Below the pieces are notes generated by a model, which made no database searches, was not told where the DNA came from, and worked only from the letters and a program-made list of their open reading frames with translations. A stretch of 64,000 nt of DNA from NCBI RefSeq assembly GCF_014205015.1, contig NZ_JACHMO010000001.1, forward strand, positions 9,176,001 to 9,240,000, in the 5' to 3' direction. Below, piece by piece: positions 24,196 to 32,845 of this stretch (position 1 is the first letter of the stretch; each line of letters opens with the position of its first letter). The stretch comes from Saccharothrix ecbatanensis. Lineage in GTDB: Bacteria; Actinomycetota; Actinomycetes; Mycobacteriales; Pseudonocardiaceae. The translations under genes were made by a program, and so were the position numbers.

Positions 24196-26184
24196 GTGCG
24201 CGTCCTGTCCGTTGACCTGGGCACTTCCAACACCGTCGCGGTGCTTGCCGCGCACGGCCGGCCGCCCCGGGTCGTGGAGGTGGACGGTTCCGCCACCATG
24301 CCGTCGGCCGTCTACTGCGAAGAGGACGGCACCCTCGTCGTCGGCCGTGACGCCGAGCGCCGCGCCCGCCTCGACCCGGCCCGCTTCGAACCCAACCCCA
24401 AGCGCCGCGTGGACGACGGCGTGCTGCTCCTCGGCGACAACGTCGTACCCGTCACCGACGCGCTGGCCGCCGTGCTGCGCCGCGTCCTGGACGAGACGAA
24501 CCGCCAGCTGGGCGGCGAGTCGCTGGACGAGATCCGCCTCACCCACCCTGCCCAGTGGGGCCTGACCCGCCGCAACGTGCTGCTGTCCGCGGCCCGCCTC
24601 TCCGGTGCCAAGGGCGAGGTCGTGCTGGTCCCGGAGCCGGTCGCCGCCGCCTCCCACTACGCCTCGCTGGCCGTCGGCCAAGCGCTTGCGGTGTACGACC
24701 TCGGCGCGGGCACGTTCGACGTGGCCATCGTCGGCGCGACCCAGAACGGCTTCACCGTGCTCGCCGAGGACGGCCTCCAGGACCTGGGCGGCCTGGACGT
24801 CGACCAGGCACTCCTCGAACACGTCGGGCGGCAGGTCTCGCACCGCGACCCGGCGGCCTGGCAGCGGCTGCTGCGCCCGGAGTCCACCGCCGACCGCAGG
24901 GCCCGGCGCGCGCTCCAGGAGGACGTGCGGGCCGCCAAGGAGTCCTTGTCACGGCACGCGCACACCGAGGTGCCGATGCCCGAGCCGTTCGAGGACGTGC
25001 TGGTCAACCGGTCCGACCTGGAAGCGCTGGTCCGGCCGAGCATGATGCGCAGCGTGGAGCTGCTGGAGTCCACGATCCGGTCCACCGGCATGGCCCCCAA
25101 CCAGCTCGCGGGCATCTACCTGGTCGGCGGCGCCAGCCGCATCCCGCTGGTCGCGACGATGATCGCCGAGCAGGTGCGGATCGTGCCGACGAGCCTGGAC
25201 CAGCCGGAGACCTCGGTGGCCCTGGGCGCGCACCACGTCCCCAAGGACGGCGTCACGCCGCGCTCGCAGGAGACGGCCAGGCCCAAGGAGCCGGACACGG
25301 TCGTCACCAAGCCGGTGAACCCGAACGCCGGCGGCGGGTACCAGGTCAACCCCGCGACCAGCGGCGCGTACCAGGTGAACCCGAACGCCGGCGGCGGGTA
25401 CCAGGTCAACCCCGCGACCAGCGGCGCGTACCAGGTGAACCCGAACGCCAGCGGCGCCTACCAGGTGAACCCGGGCGTCAGCGGCCCGTACCAGGTCAAC
25501 CCGAACGCGAGCGGCGCCTACCAGGTCAACCCGAACGCCAGCGGGCCCTACCAGGTGAACCCGCAGACCGGGCCGCAGCAGTTCAACTTCCCGTCCGTCA
25601 CGCGCAGGCTGCCCGCCGAGAAGAAGAAGCCCAGCCGGACCATGCTGATCTCGGTCGGCGCGGCGGTGGTGGTGCTCGCGCTGGCGGTGGTCGGCGGGCT
25701 CGTCGCGTTCAGCGGGCCGGGCGTGCCCACCGCGCAGGACTGCAAGAACGACACCCAGCAGGACGACAAGGGCTTCACCGAGTGCCTGCGCCGCCTCGCG
25801 GGCACGATCCCGGACACGAGCACGTGCAAGGCTGGCGGCACGCCGGGTGTGGGCGGCGTCAACGCCATCAAGGGCACCGTGGTCAGCTGCGCCGTGAAGG
25901 ACGACTACTCGGTCCAGTACGTCCTCACCGAGACGGTCGTGGGCGCGCAGCACGGCGCGGAGGCCGTCGTGCAGTCGCTCAAGAGCGACATGGTCGAGGC
26001 TCAGTGGGCGGGCAACGGCCTCAAGGGCAAGTACCGTGCCGCGGCCGACGGCGGGCTGGGGCTGCTCGTGTTCACCGCGGACGACCTCCCGTTGCTGGGC
26101 ATCGTGACCAAGAGCGGCGGCGAGGAGCTGACCGCGGACCAGGTCGCGGACTTCTTCGAGGCTGCCGTCCAACCCGGCACCTGA
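24196..26184 (+). CDS. Membrane-anchored Hsp70-like ATPase with repeat linker
   Basis: A 662-residue protein of unusual build. Residues 1-355 are an Hsp70/actin-type ATPase: phosphate-1 loop SVDLGTSNTVAVL, phosphate-2 loop VYDLGAGTFDVAIV, adenosine loop YLVGGASRIPLV. The Hsp70 substrate-binding domain is missing. Instead there are eight 10-residue repeats of the form NPNxxGxYQV (about 375-454), a basic stretch, one membrane helix (about 482-507) and an external domain of about 150 residues with four cysteines. GTG 24196 has AAAGGGG 5 nt upstream; GTG 24190 is an alternative. An envelope or signalling role is plausible but unproven. Confidence 0.85.
   Translation: MRVLSVDLGTSNTVAVLAAHGRPPRVVEVDGSATMPSAVYCEEDGTLVVGRDAERRARLDPARFEPNPKRRVDDGVLLLGDNVVPVTDALAAVLRRVLDETNRQLGGESLDEIRLTHPAQWGLTRRNVLLSAARLSGAKGEVVLVPEPVAAASHYASLAVGQALAVYDLGAGTFDVAIVGATQNGFTVLAEDGLQDLGGLDVDQALLEHVGRQVSHRDPAAWQRLLRPESTADRRARRALQEDVRAAKESLSRHAHTEVPMPEPFEDVLVNRSDLEALVRPSMMRSVELLESTIRSTGMAPNQLAGIYLVGGASRIPLVATMIAEQVRIVPTSLDQPETSVALGAHHVPKDGVTPRSQETARPKEPDTVVTKPVNPNAGGGYQVNPATSGAYQVNPNAGGGYQVNPATSGAYQVNPNASGAYQVNPGVSGPYQVNPNASGAYQVNPNASGPYQVNPQTGPQQFNFPSVTRRLPAEKKKPSRTMLISVGAAVVVLALAVVGGLVAFSGPGVPTAQDCKNDTQQDDKGFTECLRRLAGTIPDTSTCKAGGTPGVGGVNAIKGTVVSCAVKDDYSVQYVLTETVVGAQHGAEAVVQSLKSDMVEAQWAGNGLKGKYRAAADGGLGLLVFTADDLPLLGIVTKSGGEELTADQVADFFEAAVQPGT
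25318..25557 (+). repeat. 30-nt coding tandem repeat, 8 copies
   Basis: Eight in-frame 30-nt units encode NPxxxGxYQV. The first 60 nt (25318-25377) are repeated exactly at 25378-25437, so this part expanded recently as a two-unit block. Confidence 0.92.
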
Positions 26185-26233
26185 CCCGGACGGTGGCTGG
26201 TCGGGACACTGGTCCCCTGGCACGATCAAGATC

Positions 26234-27469
26234 ATGACTGTGGTCGACGTCGTGCAGCGCAGGGTCCTGCGGGTGCTGGCGGTGACCCAGGTGCTGGGCG
26301 CGGCGGGCGTCACCATCGGCTTGGCGGTGAGCTCGCTCATCGCGGCCGTGCTCGCGGACTCCGACGCGGTCGGCGGGCTGGCGCAGACCAGCGCGGTGCT
26401 CGGCGCGGCCCTGTTCGCGCTGCCCGCGGCCCGGATGGCGGCCCGGCGCGGACGTCGTCCGGCGCTGGTCTTCGGCTACGGCGCGGGCGCGATCGGCGCG
26501 GTGGTGGCGGCGTGCGCGGTGGTGCTCGGCTCGTGGCACGTGCTGCTGGTCGCGCTCGTGCTGTTCGGGGCGGCGTCCAGCGCGAACCTCGCGGCCCGGT
26601 ACGCGGGCGCGGACCTGGCCCATCCGCATCGCAGAGCGCGCTCGGTGGCGTTGGTGGTGTGGGCGTCCACGTTGGGCGCGGTGGCCGGGCCGAACCTGGC
26701 CGCCCCGGCGGGTGACGTGGCGGTGCGGCTTGGGTTGCCGGTGGGCGCCGGGCCGTACCTCTTGGCGGCCGCGCTGTTCGGTCTGGCCGCGGTCGTCGTC
26801 CTGCGGTTCCTCAGGCCCGATCCGCTGGCCATCGCGCAGTCCGCCGTCGTACCCGCGCACTGCGCCGGGGGAGTGGGCGAGACCAAGGGCGCGAAGGCCC
26901 TGTGGCGGTCGCTGCCCTCCGCCGCGAAGCTCGCGCTGGGCGGGGTGACCCTGTGCCACACCGCGATGGTGGGTCTGATGTCGATGACCCCGGTGCACAT
27001 GGACCACGGTGGCTCGTCGCTGCGCGTCGTGGGCGTGGTCATCAGCCTGCACGTCGCCTCCATGTACGCGGCCAGCCCGCTGTTCGGGTGGATGGCCGAC
27101 CGGCTCGGTCGGGTGCCGGTGCTGACGATCGGCGCCGCGCTCGTGGTCGCCGCGGCCGGTATCGCGGGCATGGCGTCCTCGCACGACGCGCCGCAGCTCG
27201 CCGCCGGTCTGGCACTGCTCGGCTTCGGCTGGTCGGCGGGCCTGGTGGCGGGATCGGCGCTGCTCACCGAGTCGGTGGAGGTGCTGGACCGGCCGGCCGC
27301 GCAGGGGTTGTCCGACCTGTGCATGAACGTCGGCGGCGCGCTCGGCGGCATCACGGCGGGCGTGGTGGTGACCGCGTGGTCCTACGCCGCGTTGGGGCTG
27401 CTCGTCGGGTTCATCGCGCTGCCGCTGCTGGTGGCGTGCCTGTTCTCGTCGTTGCAGCGGGTGTGGTGA
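26234..27469 (+). CDS. MFS transporter
   Basis: A 411-residue major facilitator with about 12 hydrophobic segments. The loop-2 signature ARMAARRGRRPALVFGYGAG and its C-half counterpart FGWMADRLGRVPVLTIG are present, with a mid-protein hydrophilic loop around residues 195-225. Proton-coupled export is likely; the substrate is unknown. It lies 49 nt after the Hsp70-like gene, possibly on the same transcript. Confidence 0.87.
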   Translation: MTVVDVVQRRVLRVLAVTQVLGAAGVTIGLAVSSLIAAVLADSDAVGGLAQTSAVLGAALFALPAARMAARRGRRPALVFGYGAGAIGAVVAACAVVLGSWHVLLVALVLFGAASSANLAARYAGADLAHPHRRARSVALVVWASTLGAVAGPNLAAPAGDVAVRLGLPVGAGPYLLAAALFGLAAVVVLRFLRPDPLAIAQSAVVPAHCAGGVGETKGAKALWRSLPSAAKLALGGVTLCHTAMVGLMSMTPVHMDHGGSSLRVVGVVISLHVASMYAASPLFGWMADRLGRVPVLTIGAALVVAAAGIAGMASSHDAPQLAAGLALLGFGWSAGLVAGSALLTESVEVLDRPAAQGLSDLCMNVGGALGGITAGVVVTAWSYAALGLLVGFIALPLLVACLFSSLQRVW

Positions 27470-27595
27470 TCAGCGCTTGCGGTTGTGCCAGAGCGCCCTC
27501 ACGCCCACGACGATCGCGGCGACCAGCACGGCGATCACCGCGATCGTGGCGATCGGTGACGACATCCCCGTGGGGTCTTCCTGCAGCAACAGCAC
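27470..27595 (-). CDS. Small single-pass membrane protein
   Basis: A 41-residue reading frame (GTG 27595; 31 residues from ATG 27565) encodes one hydrophobic helix (TIAVIAVLVAAIVVGVRALW) and a basic tail HNRKR, a positive-inside pattern. Its stop touches the convergent MFS stop (3 nt apart in position), and it lies 9 nt after the LysR stop on the same strand, so it may be translated from the LysR transcript. I cannot assign a function. Confidence 0.5.
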   Translation of the reverse strand: MLLLQEDPTGMSSPIATIAVIAVLVAAIVVGVRALWHNRKR

Positions 27596-27604
27596 ACTTC
27601 GAGG

Positions 27605-28444
27605 TTAGCGCGCCGCCGCGGCGAATTCGCGGACCCGGGCCGTTTCGCCGGCACTGCGCCAGACCAGTCCCCACGCCACGCGCGGAGCGTCCACCAGCGG
27701 CAGGAACGCGATCTTCGGACGGGTGAAGTAGCCGACCGCGTGCGCGCCCAACGGGCAGACGCCCTCGCCGTCGGCGATCGCGGTGAGCAGTTCCTGGAAC
27801 GTCGTGAGGTCCCGTCCACGCTTGACAGGCGCCCCGTGGGGGGTCGTGTCACGCCAGTAGGAGGCACGGAAGACCGTGTCGCGGGCCAGGTCCTCCAGGG
27901 TCACGGACTTCTGCCGCGTGAACGGGTGCGTGTCGGACACGGCGAGCACCAGAGGCTCCTCGAAGACCACCGGACCGGACGTCAGATCGGGTTCGTCCAC
28001 CGGGAACAAGGTCACCAGCACGTCCACCTCATCCGCCCTGAGCAGCGCGAACGGGTCGGTGAACGGGGCCTCGCGGACGCGCACCTCGCTGCCGGGGTGG
28101 CGGGCGCGGAAGGTGTCGAGGACGTCCGTGACGAGGTCGGCGACGGCCGGCGCCTCGAACCCGACCCGCAGCAGGTCCGTCCCGCGTGCGGCCTCCACAG
28201 CGCGCGCTATGCCGTCCACGATCTGCTGGTAGGCCGGTGCGAGGTCGTCCCGCAGCCGGCGGCCGATGGGGGTGAGCGCGACCCGGCGGCTGGTGCGCTC
28301 GAACAAGGGCGCGCCGATGCGGCGTTCCAGCTGCTTGACGGACTGGCTGACCCGCGCCTGGGAGACGTGCAGGCGCTCGGCGGTGCGGCTGAAGTGCAGC
28401 TCCTCCGCCAACGTCAGGAAAACCTCCAGGTCACGCCGTTCCAT
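27605..28444 (-). CDS. LysR family transcriptional regulator
   Basis: A 279-residue LysR protein: N-terminal helix-turn-helix (MERRDLEVFLTLAEELHFSR, AERLHVSQARVSQSVKQLE) and a periplasmic-binding-like effector domain. It is divergent from the cupin gene, its probable target. The sequence ATAACTGCCAGGTTAT, an imperfect dyad, overlaps its own start codon and fits LysR autoregulation. Confidence 0.9.
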   Translation of the reverse strand: MERRDLEVFLTLAEELHFSRTAERLHVSQARVSQSVKQLERRIGAPLFERTSRRVALTPIGRRLRDDLAPAYQQIVDGIARAVEAARGTDLLRVGFEAPAVADLVTDVLDTFRARHPGSEVRVREAPFTDPFALLRADEVDVLVTLFPVDEPDLTSGPVVFEEPLVLAVSDTHPFTRQKSVTLEDLARDTVFRASYWRDTTPHGAPVKRGRDLTTFQELLTAIADGEGVCPLGAHAVGYFTRPKIAFLPLVDAPRVAWGLVWRSAGETARVREFAAAAR

Positions 28445-28458
28445 AACTGCCAGGTTAT
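28443..28458. promoter_or_regulatory. Candidate LysR binding site
   Basis: ATAACTGCCAGGTTAT has perfect 5-bp arms (ATAAC/GTTAT) and contains the T-N11-A spacing typical of LysR sites. It overlaps the LysR start codon, 58 nt before the divergent cupin gene. Confidence 0.45.
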
Positions 28459-28515
28459 CGTTCTATCCGGTTTCCGTCGTTGTTCGGGGTCCTGCCGGCG
28501 ACGAGGCTCGACCTC

Positions 28516-28977
28516 ATGGAAAACACGCTCCTCGTCCGCGCCGCCCAGGCCGAAAAGCTCGACGCCGACCCCGCCGCCATCGTCACCCTCCTCGCCGACC
28601 TGGACGGCCTGACCAGCAACCGGTCCACCTTCCGCGACGGCTCGGACGGCGCGCCGCCGCACTTCCACACCCGCGCCTCGGAGTTGTTCTTCGTGCTCGA
28701 CGGGACGCTCCAGGTGCTGCTGGACGAGGACGTGGTGACGTTGGAACGCGGCGACTTCCTCGTCGTGCCGCCACGCGTGCCGCACGCCTTCGGCGCGCTC
28801 AAGGGCGCCGACGCGGACGTGTTGTTCGTCTTCACGCCCGGCATGGGCCGGTTCGACTACTACCGACTGCTCGACCGCGTGCAGCGCGGTGAGGCGAGCC
28901 CGCAGGAGATCCGCGACTCGCAGGACCGGTTCGACAACCACTACGTCGACAGCCCTGCCTGGAAGGCGGTGCGCTGA
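28516..28977 (+). CDS. Cupin domain protein
   Basis: A 153-residue single-domain cupin. Motif 1 reads PPHFHTRASELFFVLDG (His, His and Glu ligands) and motif 2 GDFLVVPPRVPHAFG (His ligand), so a metal site is likely. Small cupins of this type are dioxygenases, isomerases or sensors; the substrate is unknown. Start ATG 28516 fits the family N-terminus. Divergent from the LysR gene. A degraded copy of its 3' end lies 1.75 kb downstream. Confidence 0.85.
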   Translation: MENTLLVRAAQAEKLDADPAAIVTLLADLDGLTSNRSTFRDGSDGAPPHFHTRASELFFVLDGTLQVLLDEDVVTLERGDFLVVPPRVPHAFGALKGADADVLFVFTPGMGRFDYYRLLDRVQRGEASPQEIRDSQDRFDNHYVDSPAWKAVR

Positions 28978-29001
28978 CCGGGCTCGTTGCTACCGTGGCG
29001 T

Positions 29002-29856
29002 GTGACCAGCGAATCCCCCGCGGTGAGACTGCGTCGGCGAGAACAGCTCCGCGACTTCCTGCGGACCTGCCGGGCGCGGCTCACGCCCGCTGACGTCGGC
29101 ATCGTGGCGGTGGGCCGGCGCCGGACGCCGGGGCTGCGGCGCGAGGAGGTCGCCGCGCTCGCCGGGGTCGGCGTGTCCTGGTACACCTGGCTGGAGCAGG
29201 GCCGCGACATCACCGTCTCGGCCGAGGTGCTCGACGCGATCAGCCGTGCGCTGCGCCTGACCGCCCTCGAACGCGCGCACCTGTACGTGCTGGCCGGTCT
29301 CAACCCGCCACGGGTCGGTGGTGCGCGCGGTGACGCGGTCGGTCCGGAGTTGCGGCGCCTGGTCGACGCGTGGACGCCGCGGCCCGCGATCCTCCGGGAC
29401 CGGTACTGGAACCTGCTCGCGATCAACGCCGCGACCCGGACCGTGTTCGGCTATGACGACACCGACCACAACTGCCTGATCACGTTCTTCACCAATGCCC
29501 GGTACCGCGACATGCACGTCCACTGGGCATCGGTCGCACCGGTCGTCGTCGCCGCCTTCCGCGCCGACGCGGCGCACGCGCCCGCGGACCCGGAGTTCGA
29601 CCGGGTGGTCGACGCGCTCAGCGCCGCGAGCACCGAGTTCGCCGAGCTGTGGGCACGCCACGAGGTGGGCGCCCCGGTCCAGGCGGTGAAGGCGATCCAC
29701 CACCCCGAGGCCGGTGACCTGGTCTTCGACGTGACGACCCTGGCGGTGGCCGACCGCTCGGACCGGTTCCTGGAGCTGCACAACCCGCGGCCCGGGACGG
29801 GGACCGAGGAGCGGCTCGAACGGCTGCAGCACGGCGTGCAGGCCGCCTCGGCCTGA
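29002..29856 (+). CDS. XRE family regulator (MmyB-like)
   Basis: A 284-residue protein with an N-terminal helix-turn-helix (RTPGLRREEVAALAGVGVSW, then YTWLEQGRDI) and a C-terminal MmyB-like ligand-binding domain (NLLAINAATRTVFGY, FRADAA). These regulators commonly sit beside and repress a short-chain dehydrogenase gene, as here. GTG 29002 has TACCGT 5 nt upstream, suggesting a leaderless start. Confidence 0.88.
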   Translation: MTSESPAVRLRRREQLRDFLRTCRARLTPADVGIVAVGRRRTPGLRREEVAALAGVGVSWYTWLEQGRDITVSAEVLDAISRALRLTALERAHLYVLAGLNPPRVGGARGDAVGPELRRLVDAWTPRPAILRDRYWNLLAINAATRTVFGYDDTDHNCLITFFTNARYRDMHVHWASVAPVVVAAFRADAAHAPADPEFDRVVDALSAASTEFAELWARHEVGAPVQAVKAIHHPEAGDLVFDVTTLAVADRSDRFLELHNPRPGTGTEERLERLQHGVQAASA

Positions 29857-29936
29857 TCAGGGCCGAGGGTGGTGGTGCCGCTCCCAGGTTGAGCGCGCAC
29901 TGTTTGCGCCCCACGCCGGTCGGCACGCTGGACCCC

Positions 29937-30701
29937 ATGACGCACAGCGCTACTTCCCGGTTCAAGGACAAGATCGCGCTCATCACCGGCGGCACGAGCG
30001 GCATGGGGCTCGCCACCGCGCGGAGGTTGCTCGCCGAGGGCGCCCAGGTGGTCGTCACCGGGCGCGACCAGACCCGGCTGGACGCCGTGGTCGACGAGCT
30101 GGACGGCGGTGACGGCGTCCTCGCGGTGCGCGGCGACGTGGCGAGCCTCACCGACCTCGACGCGCTGACGGCCGTGATCCTGGACCGGCACGGGCGGCTG
30201 GACGTGGTCTTCGCGAACGCGGGCGTCGCTTCGTTCCAGCCGAACGGCGACGTCACCGAGGCCGAGTTCGACCGCGTCGTGGACATCAACTTCAAAGGGG
30301 TGTTCTTCACCATCCAGAAGACCCTGCCGCTGCTGTCCGACCACGCCGCGATCGTGATCAACGCGTCGTGGACGCTGCACCGCGGCCTGGCCGGCGCGTC
30401 CCTCTACGCGGCGACCAAGGCGGCCGTGCACAACCTGGCGCACACCCTCGCGGCCGAGCTGGCGCCCAGGGGAGTGCGGGTCAACTCGGTCAGCCCCGGC
30501 TACATCGAGACCCCGATGTTCCACGACAACGTCTCCGCCGAGGCCGGAGCCGCCGTCGTCGCCGCGGTGGCCGCCGGTCGCATCGGCACCGCTGACGACG
30601 TCGCCGGCGCGGTTGCGTTCCTCGCCTCCGGTGATGCGTCCTACATCAACGGGCAGGACCTGATCATCGACGGCGGTCTGGTCGCCGCTGCCCCGCGTTG
30701 A
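29937..30701 (+). CDS. SDR family oxidoreductase
   Basis: A 254-residue classical short-chain dehydrogenase. The NAD(P) motif is ITGGTSGMGLATARRL; NAG appears in VVFANAGVASF. The catalytic set is INASW(S-type position) followed by YAATKAAVHNL (Tyr-x3-Lys). The usual catalytic Ser is in the NASW block. C-terminal NGQDLIIDGG is typical. It follows the XRE gene by 80 nt; the two form a regulator/target pair. GCGCA-N5-TGCGC at 29896-29910 could be the operator. Substrate unknown. Confidence 0.88.
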   Translation: MTHSATSRFKDKIALITGGTSGMGLATARRLLAEGAQVVVTGRDQTRLDAVVDELDGGDGVLAVRGDVASLTDLDALTAVILDRHGRLDVVFANAGVASFQPNGDVTEAEFDRVVDINFKGVFFTIQKTLPLLSDHAAIVINASWTLHRGLAGASLYAATKAAVHNLAHTLAAELAPRGVRVNSVSPGYIETPMFHDNVSAEAGAAVVAAVAAGRIGTADDVAGAVAFLASGDASYINGQDLIIDGGLVAAAPR

Positions 30702-30726
30702 CGACCACCCTCGCTTTGACGGCCTA

Positions 30727-30763
30727 CTACGTCGACAGCCCCGCCCGGAAGGCGGCGCGATAG
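30727..30763 (+). pseudogene. Remnant of a cupin gene 3' end
   Basis: 30727-30759 matches the last 33 coding bases of the cupin gene (28941-28973) with three mismatches, all T to C, and still reads to a stop codon. It lies after the XRE-SDR pair, as if that pair had been inserted next to, or had replaced, a second cupin copy. Confidence 0.6.
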
Positions 30764-30773
30764 CCTGGCGTCG

Positions 30774-30968
30774 ATGCGCATCACGGTGTTCCGCGGGCGG
30801 ATGGCCGACGAGTTCGGCCAGGTCAGAGCGGAGATGGTGGCCAGGGACCACGTGCTGTCGGCCCTCGGCGGTAGGACGCCCGACGAGGCGTTGGAGGCGG
30901 GGCTGCAGGTCAAGGAGGTCTGGCTGGCCGTCTGCGACGCCTTCGACGTGCCGGAACAGCGGCGGTGA
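30774..30968 (+). CDS. DUF3046 protein upstream of recA
   Basis: A 64-residue protein of the DUF3046 family, regularly found just before recA in actinobacteria (Rv2738c in M. tuberculosis). Typical residues include MRITVFRGRMADEFG and the C-terminal LAVCDAFDVPE. TAGCCT 7 nt before ATG 30774 suggests a leaderless mRNA. Function unknown. Confidence 0.88.
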   Translation: MRITVFRGRMADEFGQVRAEMVARDHVLSALGGRTPDEALEAGLQVKEVWLAVCDAFDVPEQRR

Positions 30969-30999
30969 CCGGGCGTGACCCGGTGTGTCGACCAGGCGG

Positions 31000-31015
31000 T
31001 CGAACACCTGTTCGG
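31000..31015. promoter_or_regulatory. LexA box of recA
   Basis: TCGAACACCTGTTCGG matches TCGAAC-N4-GTTCGA with one change in the last base. TACACT follows at 31017-31022 as a -10 candidate, so the box lies between the -35 and -10 positions. It is 135 nt before the recA ATG. Confidence 0.85.
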
Positions 31016-31149
31016 CTACACTCCCCGACACGACCGGGTGACGACACCCCGCTGGTGACCTGGTCCCCACCCGAAATTGTCGGACCCCACCCGTAACGTC
31101 GGCCCCGACATCGCACAGCGACCCCAAGACACTCCAAGGTGGACTCCAG

Positions 31150-32196
31150 ATGGCACCCCAGGCACCCGACCGGGACAAGGCCCTCGAACTGGCCCTGGCC
31201 CAGATCGACAAGCAGTACGGCAAGGGCTCGGTCATGCGGCTCGGCGACGAGGTCCGCGCCCCGCTCCAGGTGATCCCCACCGGCGCGATCGCGCTCGACG
31301 TGGCGCTGGGCATCGGCGGCCTGCCGCGTGGCCGCGTGGTGGAGATCTACGGCCCTGAGTCCTCCGGTAAGACGACGGTGGCGCTGCACGCCGTGGCCAA
31401 CGCCCAGCGCGCCGGCGGCATCGCGGCGTTCATCGACGCCGAGCACGCGCTCGACCCGGACTACGCGAAGAAGCTGGGCGTCGACACCGACGCGCTGCTG
31501 GTCTCCCAGCCGGACACCGGTGAGCAGGCGCTGGAGATCGCGGACATGCTGGTCCGCTCCGGCGCCCTCGACATCCTGGTCATCGACTCGGTGGCGGCCC
31601 TGGTGCCGCGCGCCGAGATCGAGGGCGAGATGGGCGACAACCACGTGGGTCTCCAGGCCCGCCTGATGAGCCAGGCGCTGCGCAAGATCACCGGCGCGCT
31701 CAGCAACTCCAACACCACCGCGATCTTCATCAACCAGCTGCGCGAGAAGATCGGCGTGATGTTCGGCTCGCCCGAGACCACGACCGGTGGCAAGGCGCTG
31801 AAGTTCTACGCGTCGGTGCGGCTGGACGTGCGGCGCATCGAGACCCTGAAGGACGGCGGCGAGCCGGTCGGCAACCGCACCAGGGTCAAGGTCGTGAAGA
31901 ACAAGGTGGCCCCGCCGTTCAAGCAGGCCGAGTTCGACATCCTCTACGGCCACGGCATCAGCCGTGAGGGCTCGCTCATCGACATGGGCGTCGACCAGGG
32001 CATCCTGCGCAAGTCGGGCGCCTGGTACACCTACGAGGGCGACCAGCTGGGCCAGGGCAAGGAGAACGCGCGGAAGTTCCTGCGCGACAACCCGGACGTG
32101 GCCAACGAGATCGAGAAGCGGATCAAGGACAAGCTGGGTATCGGCGCCACCCTCGACGCCGACGACACCGCTCCGGCGGCGCCGGTCGAGTTCTAA
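31150..32196 (+). CDS. recA: Recombinase RecA
   Basis: A 348-residue RecA, full length with no intein. Walker [13 protein letters not shown], Walker [14 protein letters not shown]2 loop [13 protein letters not shown] and the conserved KGSVMRLGD start block are present. It catalyses strand exchange and promotes LexA self-cleavage. ATG 31150 is preceded by an SD-like AAGGTGG. It is controlled by the LexA box at 31000 and followed 6 nt later by recX. Confidence 0.98.
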   Translation: MAPQAPDRDKALELALAQIDKQYGKGSVMRLGDEVRAPLQVIPTGAIALDVALGIGGLPRGRVVEIYGPESSGKTTVALHAVANAQRAGGIAAFIDAEHALDPDYAKKLGVDTDALLVSQPDTGEQALEIADMLVRSGALDILVIDSVAALVPRAEIEGEMGDNHVGLQARLMSQALRKITGALSNSNTTAIFINQLREKIGVMFGSPETTTGGKALKFYASVRLDVRRIETLKDGGEPVGNRTRVKVVKNKVAPPFKQAEFDILYGHGISREGSLIDMGVDQGILRKSGAWYTYEGDQLGQGKENARKFLRDNPDVANEIEKRIKDKLGIGATLDADDTAPAAPVEF

Positions 32197-32202
32197 CCTG
32201 GC

Positions 32203-32787
32203 ATGGCAGGGCGAGGTGGCCGTGGTCGCGGGCTGTCCCGCGACCCTTCGGCCGACGACACCGAGCCGGTACCGGTCGACCCGGCGAAGGAGCAGCGCAA
32301 GGCGACGGACATCTGCTACGCGCTGCTCACCGCTCGGGCACGGACGCGCGTGGAGTTGAAGGACGCGCTGCTGCGCAAGGGCATCACGGAGCCGACGGCC
32401 GAACTGGTGCTGGCCAAGTTCGACCGGGCGGGCCTGATCGACGACGTGGCCTTCGCCGAGGTCTGGGTCCGTTCCCGGCACACCTACCAGGGTCTGGGTC
32501 GGCGGGCCTTGGCGATGGAGTTGCGGCGCAAGGGCGTGGCGGACGAGGTGGTCACCGAGGCCGTCGCGGCCGTGGACGACCAGGCTGAGGAAGACCGGGC
32601 GCGGGATTTGGTGCGCAAGAAGCTGCGCACCATGGCGGGCCTGGACGACACCACCAAGATCCGCCGCCTGGTCTCCGCCCTGGCACGGAAGGGCTACGCG
32701 GAAGGCCTCGCCTACCGGATCGTGCGCGAAGAGCTGCGCCGGGCCGGCGAGGACACCACGACCCTGGACGACCTGACCCAGTTCTGA
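32203..32787 (+). CDS. recX: RecA regulator RecX
   Basis: A 194-residue RecX with its repeated three-helix modules: CYALLTARARTRVELKDALL, VLAKFDRAGLIDDVAFAEVW (quoted separately), RALAMELRRKGV and RRLVSALARKGY. It binds RecA and limits filament growth. The 6-nt gap and shared strand make it part of the recA operon. Confidence 0.93.
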   Translation: MAGRGGRGRGLSRDPSADDTEPVPVDPAKEQRKATDICYALLTARARTRVELKDALLRKGITEPTAELVLAKFDRAGLIDDVAFAEVWVRSRHTYQGLGRRALAMELRRKGVADEVVTEAVAAVDDQAEEDRARDLVRKKLRTMAGLDDTTKIRRLVSALARKGYAEGLAYRIVREELRRAGEDTTTLDDLTQF

Positions 32788-32845
32788 CCCGGCGCCGCCC
32801 CCCTGACAGTCCCGGAGTGGACGGTGCCGCAGTGGACGGTGGAGG

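Noticed and set aside
31150..32196. Intein in recA, as in M. tuberculosis
   Set aside because: The gene has normal length (348 codons) with continuous conserved motifs.
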